This document shows, piece by piece, positions 14,936-23,458 of a stretch of 33,249 nucleotides of DNA. The stretch is from JBELHJ01 sp042091495 (lineage in GTDB: Bacteria > Bacteroidota > Bacteroidia > Flavobacteriales > Flavobacteriaceae). Position 1 is the first letter of the stretch. Every line of letters starts with the position of its first letter. The notes below the pieces were generated by a model, which had not been told where the DNA came from, did no database searches, and worked only from the letters and a program-made list of their open reading frames with translations. The translations under genes and the position numbers were made by a program. The DNA lies in assembly GCA_042091495.1 (NCBI GenBank), contig JBELHJ010000024.1:1-33249 (forward strand). The letters run 5' to 3'.

Positions 14936-16632
14936 AAATCAAAATGATACTTAGCTCCAGCAAGTATTTGCAACCCCTGCACAGGGTAATTATGCCATTT
15001 TTGATAAGATCCTGCAACTAAATTCAAACCGTTTGCAAAAAAGCTCCAATTGGTGTTATATTGATATTCGATTTTTAAATTTAAATCAATAAAAGAATCA
15101 ATCTCAACAACTGTAATATCTGTTAGGCCTTGATAATTATCTTTTCTAATTCCTGAGAAGAATAGAGACGCTCCAAAAGCCCATGAATCATTAATCTTAT
15201 AATTAGAAATCATAGATAAATTAACTGGACTTAAATTTAATGCTTCATTCAAGTCATCTGTATTAAAAACACTATAGTTGCCTTTTAAATATAAGTTGAA
15301 GTCAGCGCCTATTTTAAAGGATAGATCTCCTCCAATACTCCAAGTCTTTAGATCATCATAAACTAATCCAAATGAATTACCATAATCATAAACCGCATTT
15401 AGAACAGTACTCACACCGTTAGCTGTAAAAAACAATTTATTTTTTTGAGACATATAAGATGTAAATAAGCCAAAACCAATAGACTCTGTAATTAAACCTC
15501 TTAGCCCTAGAGTTGCGTCATAAGGTGTTGATGTAGGAGTTAAAATCAGATTAGGAGCAACATATGGATTCTTATCCGAAATATTTTCATAACTATTTAA
15601 TGAGACACCTCCAGTCACTTCTGCATAGGAGGAAAGATATCCCTCAACAAGTTGATATGTAAACTTCACATTAGGAGCGATTAAAAATTTAGCCTCTTTC
15701 TTTGCTTCATTTAAGTAATTCAATTTCACCCCTGCTCTTAACTGAAAAAAGTCTGATTCGTAAAAATATGAAGGATTGATACCTACTAGTAAATTGTCGA
15801 ATTCGTTTCTAAAACCTGATTTAAATTCCCCTTTTAAATAATCTAAACCCAATCCTAAATCTAAAACTTGATCTGAAATAATGAACTGAAGCTCTGCTTG
15901 CGTTTTCAATCTAGTCTCTGCAGCATCATGACTATCTCCAAAGACTTTAAATAAGCCGTTGATTTTCTTAAAATTACTATTTTTAAACAGATATTCTGAC
16001 CATATATCCATTCCAAAATACGCATGAGACACCTCTAAATCATTTGGGGCTATCGACAACAGTTCGTCATCAATACCATACCAATTATAAGATGCATAAC
16101 TTAAATCTGCAATAGTTTGCCATGTACCTGATTTAAATGATTTATCATATCCCAAACTAAGGTTTGAATCTGAATAACTGTCTTTTAATTTAACATCTTT
16201 AATCCCACCAGCAGACGAATTATGATTAAGTGCTGAATGAAAATTACTAGATTTATCAATTTCTAACCCAAAAAATCCTTTGGCTTGAACATTAAAATAA
16301 TTCCCTGCAGCCAGACTCAAGTAGTTTGATGGAGGCCTATTTAATTTAACTCTTTTAATCTTCTTTGGAGTGGCTTTATCAGGAGAAAATGTTGATGCAA
16401 CAGGTACAGAAAATATTTGATAATTTAAAGACTGTTGGGTTTCATAATCTGAACTATTTATAGTGGGCAATTTATTAATTCTAAAAGCATCTGATACAGT
16501 TGGTACATATGGCTTAACTACATTTATTGTTTGTGTATCCAAAGTATCATTTAATTGCTTTCGATCTTGAGCAATTCCAACTGACACAAAACATAGAGTA
16601 AATAAAAATATTTGGTTTTTTATATCTCTCAT
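14932..16632 (-). CDS. Outer-membrane beta-barrel protein, TonB-receptor-like
   Basis: 566 residues with a signal peptide (IFLFTLCFVSVGIAQ). A conserved periplasmic segment follows (INVVKPYVPTVSDAFRINK) and then many amphipathic strands that alternate aromatic and polar residues. The chain ends in a terminal phenylalanine (KYHFDF), as expected for BAM-assembled barrels. It is shorter than true TonB receptors and has no visible plug domain, although homologues are often named TonB-dependent receptor. It lies eight bases after the giant TPR gene, so the two are co-transcribed and may act together at the outer membrane. The ligand or cargo is unknown. Its stop codon overlaps the convergent methyltransferase stop. 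Confidence 0.82.
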   Translation of the reverse strand: MRDIKNQIFLFTLCFVSVGIAQDRKQLNDTLDTQTINVVKPYVPTVSDAFRINKLPTINSSDYETQQSLNYQIFSVPVASTFSPDKATPKKIKRVKLNRPPSNYLSLAAGNYFNVQAKGFFGLEIDKSSNFHSALNHNSSAGGIKDVKLKDSYSDSNLSLGYDKSFKSGTWQTIADLSYASYNWYGIDDELLSIAPNDLEVSHAYFGMDIWSEYLFKNSNFKKINGLFKVFGDSHDAAETRLKTQAELQFIISDQVLDLGLGLDYLKGEFKSGFRNEFDNLLVGINPSYFYESDFFQLRAGVKLNYLNEAKKEAKFLIAPNVKFTYQLVEGYLSSYAEVTGGVSLNSYENISDKNPYVAPNLILTPTSTPYDATLGLRGLITESIGFGLFTSYMSQKNKLFFTANGVSTVLNAVYDYGNSFGLVYDDLKTWSIGGDLSFKIGADFNLYLKGNYSVFNTDDLNEALNLSPVNLSMISNYKINDSWAFGASLFFSGIRKDNYQGLTDITVVEIDSFIDLNLKIEYQYNTNWSFFANGLNLVAGSYQKWHNYPVQGLQILAGAKYHFDF

Positions 16633-16640
16633 TTTACTAA

Positions 16641-19600
16641 TTATTCTTGAATTTTAATTGAGGCGTTAGTCTTGGCTTCATTTTCTTTAATTTGCTTTAA
16701 AACCTCTTCTGCTTCCCTAGAAACATTATCAAAGTCTTTAAAATTGGTAATCAAGTTTTCTAAAATATAGGTAGCTTGAAAAGCATCCTTTAAGGCCTCA
16801 AAATTTTTAGCCATTAATAGCAAAGCTTTGGAACAAAAATATTTTTGATTTGGATAGGTCTTAATTAAGGTTTGGAGTTTACTATTAGATTGTTCCCATA
16901 AACCCTTTGAATGATCGAAGAACGCTAAATAATAAGAGGCTTCTACAGCGATATCTGATCTTTGAGAATCCTTTATAGCATTATAATTTAATTTTGACAA
17001 TTCATAATTTAAGGCCTCAAAATATAGTTTTGCTAATATTAAATGAGCATCCTCTTTAATTATTTCATCTAAATCAGAGTTTAAAAGTATGTTATCAGCT
17101 TTTAATTTAGCGGATTCTGAAGCATTCGTTTTGTAATAGGCTTGCATTAGGTTAGCTGATGCATATAATGCATTTCTATTATTACTTGCTTCATTTTCTA
17201 GGATTTCAAGAACAGAAATAGCTTTTATCCATGAATTATTATCTATGTGAATTTGTGCTAGCGTCAACAAACTTTGTTCTTTATATCTATTTTCTGTGGT
17301 ATTAATTACATATTCAAGGTGAGGAATTGCATTTTCAACTAATTCTAATTTTACATAAAGTTCAGACAAATAATAATGTGCTTTTAAAAGATGTTTTCCA
17401 TATGGATATGAACTTAAATACTTATTAAATTGTTTGATAGCTATTTTAGTATTCCCATCTAAATATTGCTTTTCAGCAGCCTCATAAGTGGCATTATCTA
17501 ATTCACTTTCTGTAACCTCTATGTAGTTCAAAGTTTTTGTCCAAGACGCATATTTATGTACCTCACCTTGATCAATGTAAATTAATTTAACCGTTGCAAT
17601 TGCTTGCTGTGCCTCCAAAGACTGAGGGTAATTCTTCGCTAGAGTTTTTAATTTTACTAAAGCCTCATTGGACTTGCTTTGGTTATAATAGATTAAACCT
17701 TGACGTAATAATACTTTAGAAACAAAATTACTTTCTGGATAATCCTTTAACAATATTTCATAATATGAAATTGCTTTAGCAGGAGTCCCATTTTTATTAT
17801 ATGTATTAGCCAAATCATAAATAGCATCATCTCGTAATTTGGAAGTTTTATTTTCCGATAAAAATTGGTTTAAAAGCTTAATTTTTTTAATATAATCTCC
17901 CATATATCCATAACTCATTGCAATTTGAAATTGTGCGTAATCAATTTCAGATTTTCCAATTTCGATAGCTTTATTATAGAATTCTACGGCATTTATATAT
18001 TTAGAAGAAACAAAATAACAGTCGGCTATTCGTACATAAGTATCATTCAATATCAATCTATCTGTATCTCTTATTGAATTTTTTAGCCATTTGTTAAATG
18101 AATTAATCGCATTATCATAAGATTTAGTTTTAAAATAAACATATCCCAAATTGTAATTTACAATTTCATAAGCTTCATCTTTGTTAATTCTTAATGCATT
18201 GACAACTTCATTGTAAGATACCTCAGCCAAATTAAATGCTTTTAACTTGTAATAAACATCACCTAGCCAAAATGTAGCTTGAGTAGTTAATTTGGAATCT
18301 TCATTGACTTCTTTAGAGTTTTGAAAAAATGTTTTTGCCGCATCCAAATCGCCCATGTTGAATAAATCAATACCATGAAGAAATGTTGCTTTTTGATAAG
18401 CTAAATTTTGTGCCTTATTACGTTTAATTTTTCTTAATAGATTAATGGCATTCAAATAATTTTTTGAGGCGATGTAAGATGAAATCAACAAGTTTTCTAT
18501 TTCTATTTTTGAAGCACTCTTGGGATATGCCTCTAAATATTCCATTAAAACATTTGAAACAGGCTCATAAGCATTTCCTATTTCATAACTTAATTTCGCA
18601 TAATTCAGAAATGCATCTGATGTAATTCTATCATTGTATTGCATTTGAGAAGCATTTCTGAATGCATTTAGAGCTTGAGATTTTTGATTCTCTTTTAAAT
18701 AACTTTCTGCGAGATGATAATAAGCATTTTGAGCAACCTCATCCTTACCTTCAATAATTTTGTTAAACTCAGAAATTGCAGATTGATAATCTTTTGTTTG
18801 GTAGTAACAATAGCCCAATTGGTAATAATCTAAATCATTCCATTTTCTCTGCTTCCCTTTATAGTTCTTAAGAAATGGCAATGCTTCGTCATATTTATTA
18901 AGGTTAAAATAACTCTCCCCAATGATCTTGGAAAGCTCAGATATTTCGGATCTATTTTTTTTATCAAGTTGACTTTTAGCCAATTCAATGGCTAATTCGA
19001 AACGTCCTTTTTTAAAATTTAAATCGGCTTGAAAATATATCAGTTTGTCTTTGTAATCATTATTATCCTTGATTTGATCAAAAAAAGCTTCTGCAGTATC
19101 ATAATCATCTCCTTGATAAGCCATATAACCAATGTAATATATTGCTTGCTCTCCATACAAATTAGAGTCTTTAACTCTTGTAAAATATCGTTTTGCTTGT
19201 TTAGAATTGCCTGTGATATATAACGCATATGCAAAGTTGAAATAATATTGTTCTCTATCATTACCAGACAACATATTTTGATTGACTTTTTTATACCATT
19301 CCAAAGCTTCTTTGTAGTTCCCTGAATCAAACTTGAAATTAGCAACATCAACATAAGCGTAACTCGATTTATTACTCTCGGGATAGGTTTTCACAAAATC
19401 AAAAATCAACTGTTCTGCTCCAATTTTATTTAATCTAATCGCACAATTAGCTGCGTAATAATTACAGTCAGAAGCTATAACCCCATCAACGCCTTGGTGC
19501 AAAAGAGTATTAAAAAGTTGAGATGAAGCTTCATATTGAGAGCTGTTATAAAGCACTAATGCCTCTTGGAATTGAGTTAATTGATCTGTATAATTTGCAG

Positions 19601-19670
19601 ATTGTTGTGAATGAAGCGTTTTAACAAACAAACAACACAGCAAAGTAAACAGGTACAAAGATTTTTTCAT
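16641..19670 (-). CDS. Large TPR-repeat periplasmic protein
   Basis: About 1009 residues from the ATG at 19670 (MKKSLYLFTLLCCLFVKTLH; the longer frame starts at a TTG three codons upstream). A signal peptide ending near HSQ is followed by a near-continuous array of tetratricopeptide/Sel1-like helical pairs to the end. Typical units are NYKEALEWYKKVNQ, YDTAEAFFDQIKD, DYQSAISEFNKIIEG, SYDNAINSFNKWLK and TPAKAISYYEILLKDYPES. Such arrays scaffold protein complexes; several repeats have the YPxS-type ends seen in YbgF/CpoB and BamD. It is first in an operon with the beta-barrel gene. A periplasmic adaptor for the barrel is the natural inference, but no specific function is established. Confidence 0.88.
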   Translation of the reverse strand: MKKSLYLFTLLCCLFVKTLHSQQSANYTDQLTQFQEALVLYNSSQYEASSQLFNTLLHQGVDGVIASDCNYYAANCAIRLNKIGAEQLIFDFVKTYPESNKSSYAYVDVANFKFDSGNYKEALEWYKKVNQNMLSGNDREQYYFNFAYALYITGNSKQAKRYFTRVKDSNLYGEQAIYYIGYMAYQGDDYDTAEAFFDQIKDNNDYKDKLIYFQADLNFKKGRFELAIELAKSQLDKKNRSEISELSKIIGESYFNLNKYDEALPFLKNYKGKQRKWNDLDYYQLGYCYYQTKDYQSAISEFNKIIEGKDEVAQNAYYHLAESYLKENQKSQALNAFRNASQMQYNDRITSDAFLNYAKLSYEIGNAYEPVSNVLMEYLEAYPKSASKIEIENLLISSYIASKNYLNAINLLRKIKRNKAQNLAYQKATFLHGIDLFNMGDLDAAKTFFQNSKEVNEDSKLTTQATFWLGDVYYKLKAFNLAEVSYNEVVNALRINKDEAYEIVNYNLGYVYFKTKSYDNAINSFNKWLKNSIRDTDRLILNDTYVRIADCYFVSSKYINAVEFYNKAIEIGKSEIDYAQFQIAMSYGYMGDYIKKIKLLNQFLSENKTSKLRDDAIYDLANTYNKNGTPAKAISYYEILLKDYPESNFVSKVLLRQGLIYYNQSKSNEALVKLKTLAKNYPQSLEAQQAIATVKLIYIDQGEVHKYASWTKTLNYIEVTESELDNATYEAAEKQYLDGNTKIAIKQFNKYLSSYPYGKHLLKAHYYLSELYVKLELVENAIPHLEYVINTTENRYKEQSLLTLAQIHIDNNSWIKAISVLEILENEASNNRNALYASANLMQAYYKTNASESAKLKADNILLNSDLDEIIKEDAHLILAKLYFEALNYELSKLNYNAIKDSQRSDIAVEASYYLAFFDHSKGLWEQSNSKLQTLIKTYPNQKYFCSKALLLMAKNFEALKDAFQATYILENLITNFKDFDNVSREAEEVLKQIKENEAKTNASIKIQE

Positions 19671-19693
19671 GCAATGCAATATTTTGAGGTAAT

Positions 19694-19701
19694 CAAATAT
19701 A
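19694..19701 (-). promoter_or_regulatory. Promoter -7 box of the TPR/beta-barrel operon
   Basis: The minus strand reads TATATTTG, 23 bases before the ATG at 19670. This is a perfect TAnnTTTG match. No TTG sits at the ideal 19-base spacing; instead one arm of a palindrome (19716-19723) occupies that zone. Confidence 0.5.
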
Positions 19702-19715
19702 AATTAATCACAAAA

Positions 19716-19740
19716 TTATAACGCCTATTTTACGTTATAA
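19716..19740. repeat. Palindrome between the TPR operon and ftsE
   Basis: TTATAACG (19716-19723) and CGTTATAA (19733-19740) are perfect inverted repeats with a nine-base spacer, in the divergent intergenic region. The centre-to-centre distance of 17 bases is about 1.6 helical turns. It overlaps the region upstream of the -7 box of the TPR operon, where an operator could sit. It is not followed by a T-run, so it does not look like a terminator. Confidence 0.4.
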
Positions 19741-19820
19741 TTATGAGTATTTATAAATATTTTCATTTTATCTATTCATTCTTTTATGATACATTTACAA
19801 CTCTTAAGTACCAATTATTT

Positions 19821-20504
19821 ATGACTGAAACTATCTTGAAATTAACTGATGCTTCTATTTATCAAGGAGAAAATCTGGTTTTATCCGAAATCAACTTTGA
19901 GATGAAAAAAGGAGACTTTGTATATCTTATTGGTAAAACCGGAAGTGGTAAAAGTAGTTTTATGAAAATTCTATACGGTGATTTAAGACTTCAAGAAGGA
20001 AGCGGCCAAATTGTAGATTTTAATCTCAATAAAATAAAAGAAAAAGACATTCCTTATTTGAGAAGGAGATTAGGTATTGTATTTCAAGATTTTAAACTCT
20101 TACCCGACCGTTCGGTAAACTCTAATTTCGAATTTGTGCTAAAAGCTACTGGCTGGAAAAATAAAAAGGATATTATTGAAAAAATTGATGTTGTACTTGA
20201 GAAAGTTGGCATGAAAAGTCAGGGTTATAAGTTTCCTCATGAATTATCTGGAGGAGAACAACAACGTGTTGCCATAGCAAGAGCCTTACTTAATGACCCA
20301 GAATTAATTCTAGCAGACGAACCTACTGGAAATCTTGACCCACAAACTAGCATTGAAATTATGCAAGTTTTAAAAGAAATAAATGATAATGGTAATACCA
20401 TTTTAATGACGACACATGATTATGCTATAATTTCTAAATTTCCATACAAAACTTTCAAATGTGAGAACAATGCTCTATTTGAGGTGGTTCAAAGAAAAAA
20501 TTAA
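19821..20504 (+). CDS. ftsE: Cell division ATP-binding protein FtsE
   Basis: An ABC ATPase of 227 residues from the ATG at 19821. A longer frame from 19743 adds 26 hydrophobic, aromatic residues that are unlike the family. The motifs are complete: Walker A GKTGSGKSS (38-46), Q-loop FQDFKLLPDRSV (88-99, typical of FtsE), signature LSGGEQQR (142-149), Walker B LILADEPTGNLD (162-173) and H-loop LMTTHD. FtsE pairs with FtsX to control peptidoglycan hydrolases at the septum. No ftsX-like gene is adjacent; the permease at 9033-10271 is a LolE/MacB type. The gene is followed by glycosyltransferase genes after five bases, so it may be the first gene of that transcript. Confidence 0.88.
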   Translation: MTETILKLTDASIYQGENLVLSEINFEMKKGDFVYLIGKTGSGKSSFMKILYGDLRLQEGSGQIVDFNLNKIKEKDIPYLRRRLGIVFQDFKLLPDRSVNSNFEFVLKATGWKNKKDIIEKIDVVLEKVGMKSQGYKFPHELSGGEQQRVAIARALLNDPELILADEPTGNLDPQTSIEIMQVLKEINDNGNTILMTTHDYAIISKFPYKTFKCENNALFEVVQRKN

Positions 20505-20509
20505 ATATC

Positions 20510-21400
20510 ATGTTATCTGTATTAATTCCAGTTTATAATTACCATGTCACTAAACTGGTTTCCGAAATTCACAAACAACTCTGTAAAGAAAAAATTGCTT
20601 TTGAAATTATTGCATTCGATGATGGTTCGGAAATTAAATACATGAAGCAGAATGAAACCATATCGCAACTTAGCAATACAAAACTTTTAAATTCACCTGA
20701 AAACATTGGAAGAATTGCATCCAGAGCTACATTGGCTGAAGCTGCTAATTTTGATTGGTTACTATTTTTAGACGCTGATGTTTTTCCCAAATCTTCTAAG
20801 TTTATAGCTTCATACTTAAATGTTATAAATAAAGATACAGATGCAATCTTTGGGGGATTTGCATACCATCATAAACCACCAAAAAACAAAGGTGTTTTAA
20901 GATGGAAATATGGAAGAAAATATGAAGAAATCCCTGCATTACAGAGAAATAAAGATCCTCACAGAATCATTATTAGTGCTAACTTTATCATTAAAAAATC
21001 ATGTTTTAAACGCATTCATTCTAAAATGGCTTTTACTGGCTACGGCCTTGATAATTTTTTCGCATTATTTACAAGTGAGTTAAAACTAAATGTTGTTCAC
21101 ATTGATAATGAAGTATATCATTTAGGTTTAGAAACTAATTTATCATACTTAAATAAATCAAAAGAGTGTATCTCAAATCTACTATATCAAACTAAAGCTA
21201 ATGGAATTATTGCTAAAAACAACAAACTGTTAAACACCTTTATTTCTTTAAAACGTGTAGGTCTTAATTACCCTCTTGCTCTAGCTTATAAATTAATCCA
21301 TAGATCTCTTGAACATAATATTCTAGGAAAGAACCCAAATATGATTGCATTTCAGTCCTACAAACTACTATATATTGCTTACACAGATGTCACTAAATAA
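20510..21400 (+). CDS. Glycosyltransferase family 2
   Basis: 296 residues, GT-A fold. LSVLIPVYNY opens the nucleotide-binding domain, followed by AFDDGS (35-40), the NIGRIASRATLAEAA stretch (65-79) and the metal-binding motif LFLDADVFP (85-93). A TGYGLDNFF motif (176-184) stands in the place of the GWGxED acceptor motif of chondroitin-synthase-like GT2 enzymes. There is no membrane helix, so it probably acts at the cytoplasmic face of the inner membrane on a lipid-linked sugar. It lies five bases after ftsE and six before the next GT2 gene. Donor and acceptor are unknown. Confidence 0.88.
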   Translation: MLSVLIPVYNYHVTKLVSEIHKQLCKEKIAFEIIAFDDGSEIKYMKQNETISQLSNTKLLNSPENIGRIASRATLAEAANFDWLLFLDADVFPKSSKFIASYLNVINKDTDAIFGGFAYHHKPPKNKGVLRWKYGRKYEEIPALQRNKDPHRIIISANFIIKKSCFKRIHSKMAFTGYGLDNFFALFTSELKLNVVHIDNEVYHLGLETNLSYLNKSKECISNLLYQTKANGIIAKNNKLLNTFISLKRVGLNYPLALAYKLIHRSLEHNILGKNPNMIAFQSYKLLYIAYTDVTK

Positions 21401-21406
21401 ATTAAG

Positions 21407-22348
21407 ATGGTAACGCCTTTAATTTCTGTAGTAATTCCTCTTTATAACAAGGCTAAATTTGTTAGTGAAACTCTTGACAGTGTTTTACAACAAGATTATA
21501 GTAATTTGGAAATACTTGTGGTTAATGATGCTAGCACAGATTATAGTTTGGAGGTCATAAAAACTTATTCTGATTCGAGAATAAAAATCATAAACAACGA
21601 AACGAATCAAGGTCTATCAGCGTCTAGAAATATTGGTATAAAAAAATCTAAAGGAGATTTAATTGCACTTCTTGATGCCGATGATACCTGGGCTCCTCAT
21701 TATTTATCGATCATTAATGCGTTATATCAAAAGTTTCCAAACCAAGTATTTTATGGTACCGATTTCTTAGAAATTTTTTCAAAAAAAGGTGCTTTTAGAA
21801 CTCAAAAAAATATAAATAAAACAGATAATAATGCGTTTGTCATTGTATCGGATTTTTTTGAAGCAAGTAAAAGTCAAGCTATACTATGTCCTAGCAGTAT
21901 GGTAATTAATAAAAAAATCGCTTCAGATCATATGTTTAATAAAGCCGTTACTTATGCTGAAGATGTAGATTTTTACATTCGTTTTTTTACTAACAATAGT
22001 CTAGCATACTTCAATAAACCATTGGTTTTTAAAAAAGCAAACATTTCTAATCAAATTACCAGATTATCTATTTCGAATCGGCAAATTCCAAATCTCAATA
22101 GTTTACAGGAAAAATATGGTATAGAAACTGAATCTTTTTTGACATACATTAATAACAAACGATACATGTATGCATACCGTTTAAAATTAGAAGGTTCGGA
22201 TTTTAGTTTTTTGTCTCATCATATTGATTTTAATAGTCTTAACACAAAACAAAAAATTGCACTTAAAGCACCAAAATTAATAATGCTAGTTTTAAATTCA
22301 TTGAAGCAAATTCTATTAAAACTTAATATTAAATTTAAGACTTATTAA
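21407..22348 (+). CDS. Glycosyltransferase family 2
   Basis: 313 residues, GT-A fold with classical motifs: ISVVIPLYNKAKFVSETLDS (6-25), VVNDASTD (38-45), NQGLSASRNIGIKKSKGDL (67-85) and the DxD-like metal site LLDADDTW (88-95). A FNKAVTYAEDVDFYIRFF stretch carries the catalytic-base ED pair. The C-terminal basic helix (PKLIMLVLNSLKQILLKLN) could attach to the membrane. It is co-transcribed with the preceding GT2 gene and probably adds one residue of the local polysaccharide. Its last 14 bases overlap the convergent GT4 gene. Confidence 0.9.
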   Translation: MVTPLISVVIPLYNKAKFVSETLDSVLQQDYSNLEILVVNDASTDYSLEVIKTYSDSRIKIINNETNQGLSASRNIGIKKSKGDLIALLDADDTWAPHYLSIINALYQKFPNQVFYGTDFLEIFSKKGAFRTQKNINKTDNNAFVIVSDFFEASKSQAILCPSSMVINKKIASDHMFNKAVTYAEDVDFYIRFFTNNSLAYFNKPLVFKKANISNQITRLSISNRQIPNLNSLQEKYGIETESFLTYINNKRYMYAYRLKLEGSDFSFLSHHIDFNSLNTKQKIALKAPKLIMLVLNSLKQILLKLNIKFKTY

Positions 22349-23411
22349 TCAAGTTTTCCCAAGACTTAATTACTTCTATACTTGAAAATTTTTCAACTGA
22401 TGCATTGGCATTACTTTTACAAGTTTCGTAAAACTCCTTATTGTTAACCATCTTATTCATAGCATTGGTAAGTGCTTCAAAATTTTGATCTTCAACAAGA
22501 ATCCCATTTTTGCCATTCTGAACCAAATCTGAGGGACCTGATTTACAATTGAAAGACACCACAGGAGTTCCAGAACTTAAGCTTTCCAAAAGTACATTAG
22601 GAAATCCCTCATATTTGCTGCAAAGCAACGTAAAATAAGCATCGCCAAAAATGGTTTCTAGATTGGCGTTAAAACCCTCTAAAAAAACTAAATCCTGTAA
22701 ACGCTCTTTAACTATTAAGTTTTCTAATTGATTTCTGTCTTTACCATCACCAAAAATTAAAAGTCTAATTTTACTTTTTATTAAGTCAGAATGCTTGTAG
22801 GCTTTGATGAGTTTATCAAATTGTTTAACATTATTATTAAGTCTTCCTGCAGCTATTACAAACTGAAATGTATTATAAGTTTTTTCAAAGTTAGGGTCTA
22901 TTTCATTTCTTATAATAAAATTTGGAATATGTACTAAGTTTTTAAAATCATAATGTGTTTTCATTAGATTTAAAATGGCTTTAGTTGGGCAAACTATTGC
23001 TCTACAATTACTATATGATTTAAAAAAATATCTATATTTTGGAATGTGTAAAAACACATTATAAGATCTTATTGAAAAAATAGTTTTTGAGATATCAAAA
23101 ACATATTGATGTAAAACAAATTCCATTAAACTTCTTGAACGGACTCTAAAATCAATATAAATATCAGCATCAATACATTTATATGCCTTCTTAAAAGCAA
23201 CAACCTTTTTGTATTGTTTTAAAAATTTAAAGTCAGAAATATTCTTTCCTAAATTGATAAGCTGTCCAGAAAAGCTATAATCGATTTGATCTTTTAGGAT
23301 AATTATATAAACTTCGTATCCACAATTTTGAAATGCCCTCGACAGTTTTGCAGTCATCTGCTCTGCCCCTCCTTTACCTAAAGAATCCGTTATTAAACAA
23401 ATTTTAGTCAT
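22335..23411 (-). CDS. Glycosyltransferase family 4 (GT-B fold)
   Basis: 358 residues from the ATG at 23411 (MTKICLITDSLGKGGAEQMT); the longer frame begins at a TTG seven codons upstream that lies within a promoter box. The N-terminal acceptor domain has the glycine loop GKGGAEQ. The C-terminal donor domain carries AAGRLNNNVKQFDKLIKAY (187-205), LLIFGDGKDRNQLE (217-230) and the EX7E motif Glu268-Glu276 (EGFPNVLLE), then SGTPVVSFNCKSGPSDLV. This is the signature of retaining GT4 enzymes such as WbpY/PimA. It is oriented against the preceding genes and presumably has its own promoter. Confidence 0.9.
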   Translation of the reverse strand: MTKICLITDSLGKGGAEQMTAKLSRAFQNCGYEVYIIILKDQIDYSFSGQLINLGKNISDFKFLKQYKKVVAFKKAYKCIDADIYIDFRVRSRSLMEFVLHQYVFDISKTIFSIRSYNVFLHIPKYRYFFKSYSNCRAIVCPTKAILNLMKTHYDFKNLVHIPNFIIRNEIDPNFEKTYNTFQFVIAAGRLNNNVKQFDKLIKAYKHSDLIKSKIRLLIFGDGKDRNQLENLIVKERLQDLVFLEGFNANLETIFGDAYFTLLCSKYEGFPNVLLESLSSGTPVVSFNCKSGPSDLVQNGKNGILVEDQNFEALTNAMNKMVNNKEFYETCKSNANASVEKFSSIEVIKSWENLINKS

Positions 23412-23429
23412 ATAGTTTTGTATACCTAA

Positions 23430-23437
23430 CAAATCTA
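23430..23437 (-). promoter_or_regulatory. Promoter -7 box of the GT4 gene
   Basis: The minus strand reads TAGATTTG, a TAnnTTTG match 18 bases before the ATG at 23411, in the short divergent gap. The same octamer precedes the aminosugar operon at 29307-29314. No clear TTG at 19 bases is seen. Confidence 0.45.
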
Positions 23438-23458
23438 TTAAATTACACTAAATATTTA

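Noticed and set aside
19040..19354. A 104-residue minus-strand open frame
   Set aside because: It lies wholly inside the TPR gene in another frame of the same strand and has no recognisable motif; the TPR reading is far better supported.
19743..19820. A 26-residue hydrophobic N-terminal extension of FtsE
   Set aside because: FtsE proteins begin close to the MTETILKLTDASIYQGE segment. The extension has no counterpart, and a near-consensus -7 box (TACATTTA, 19790-19797) inside it suggests that it is leader DNA.
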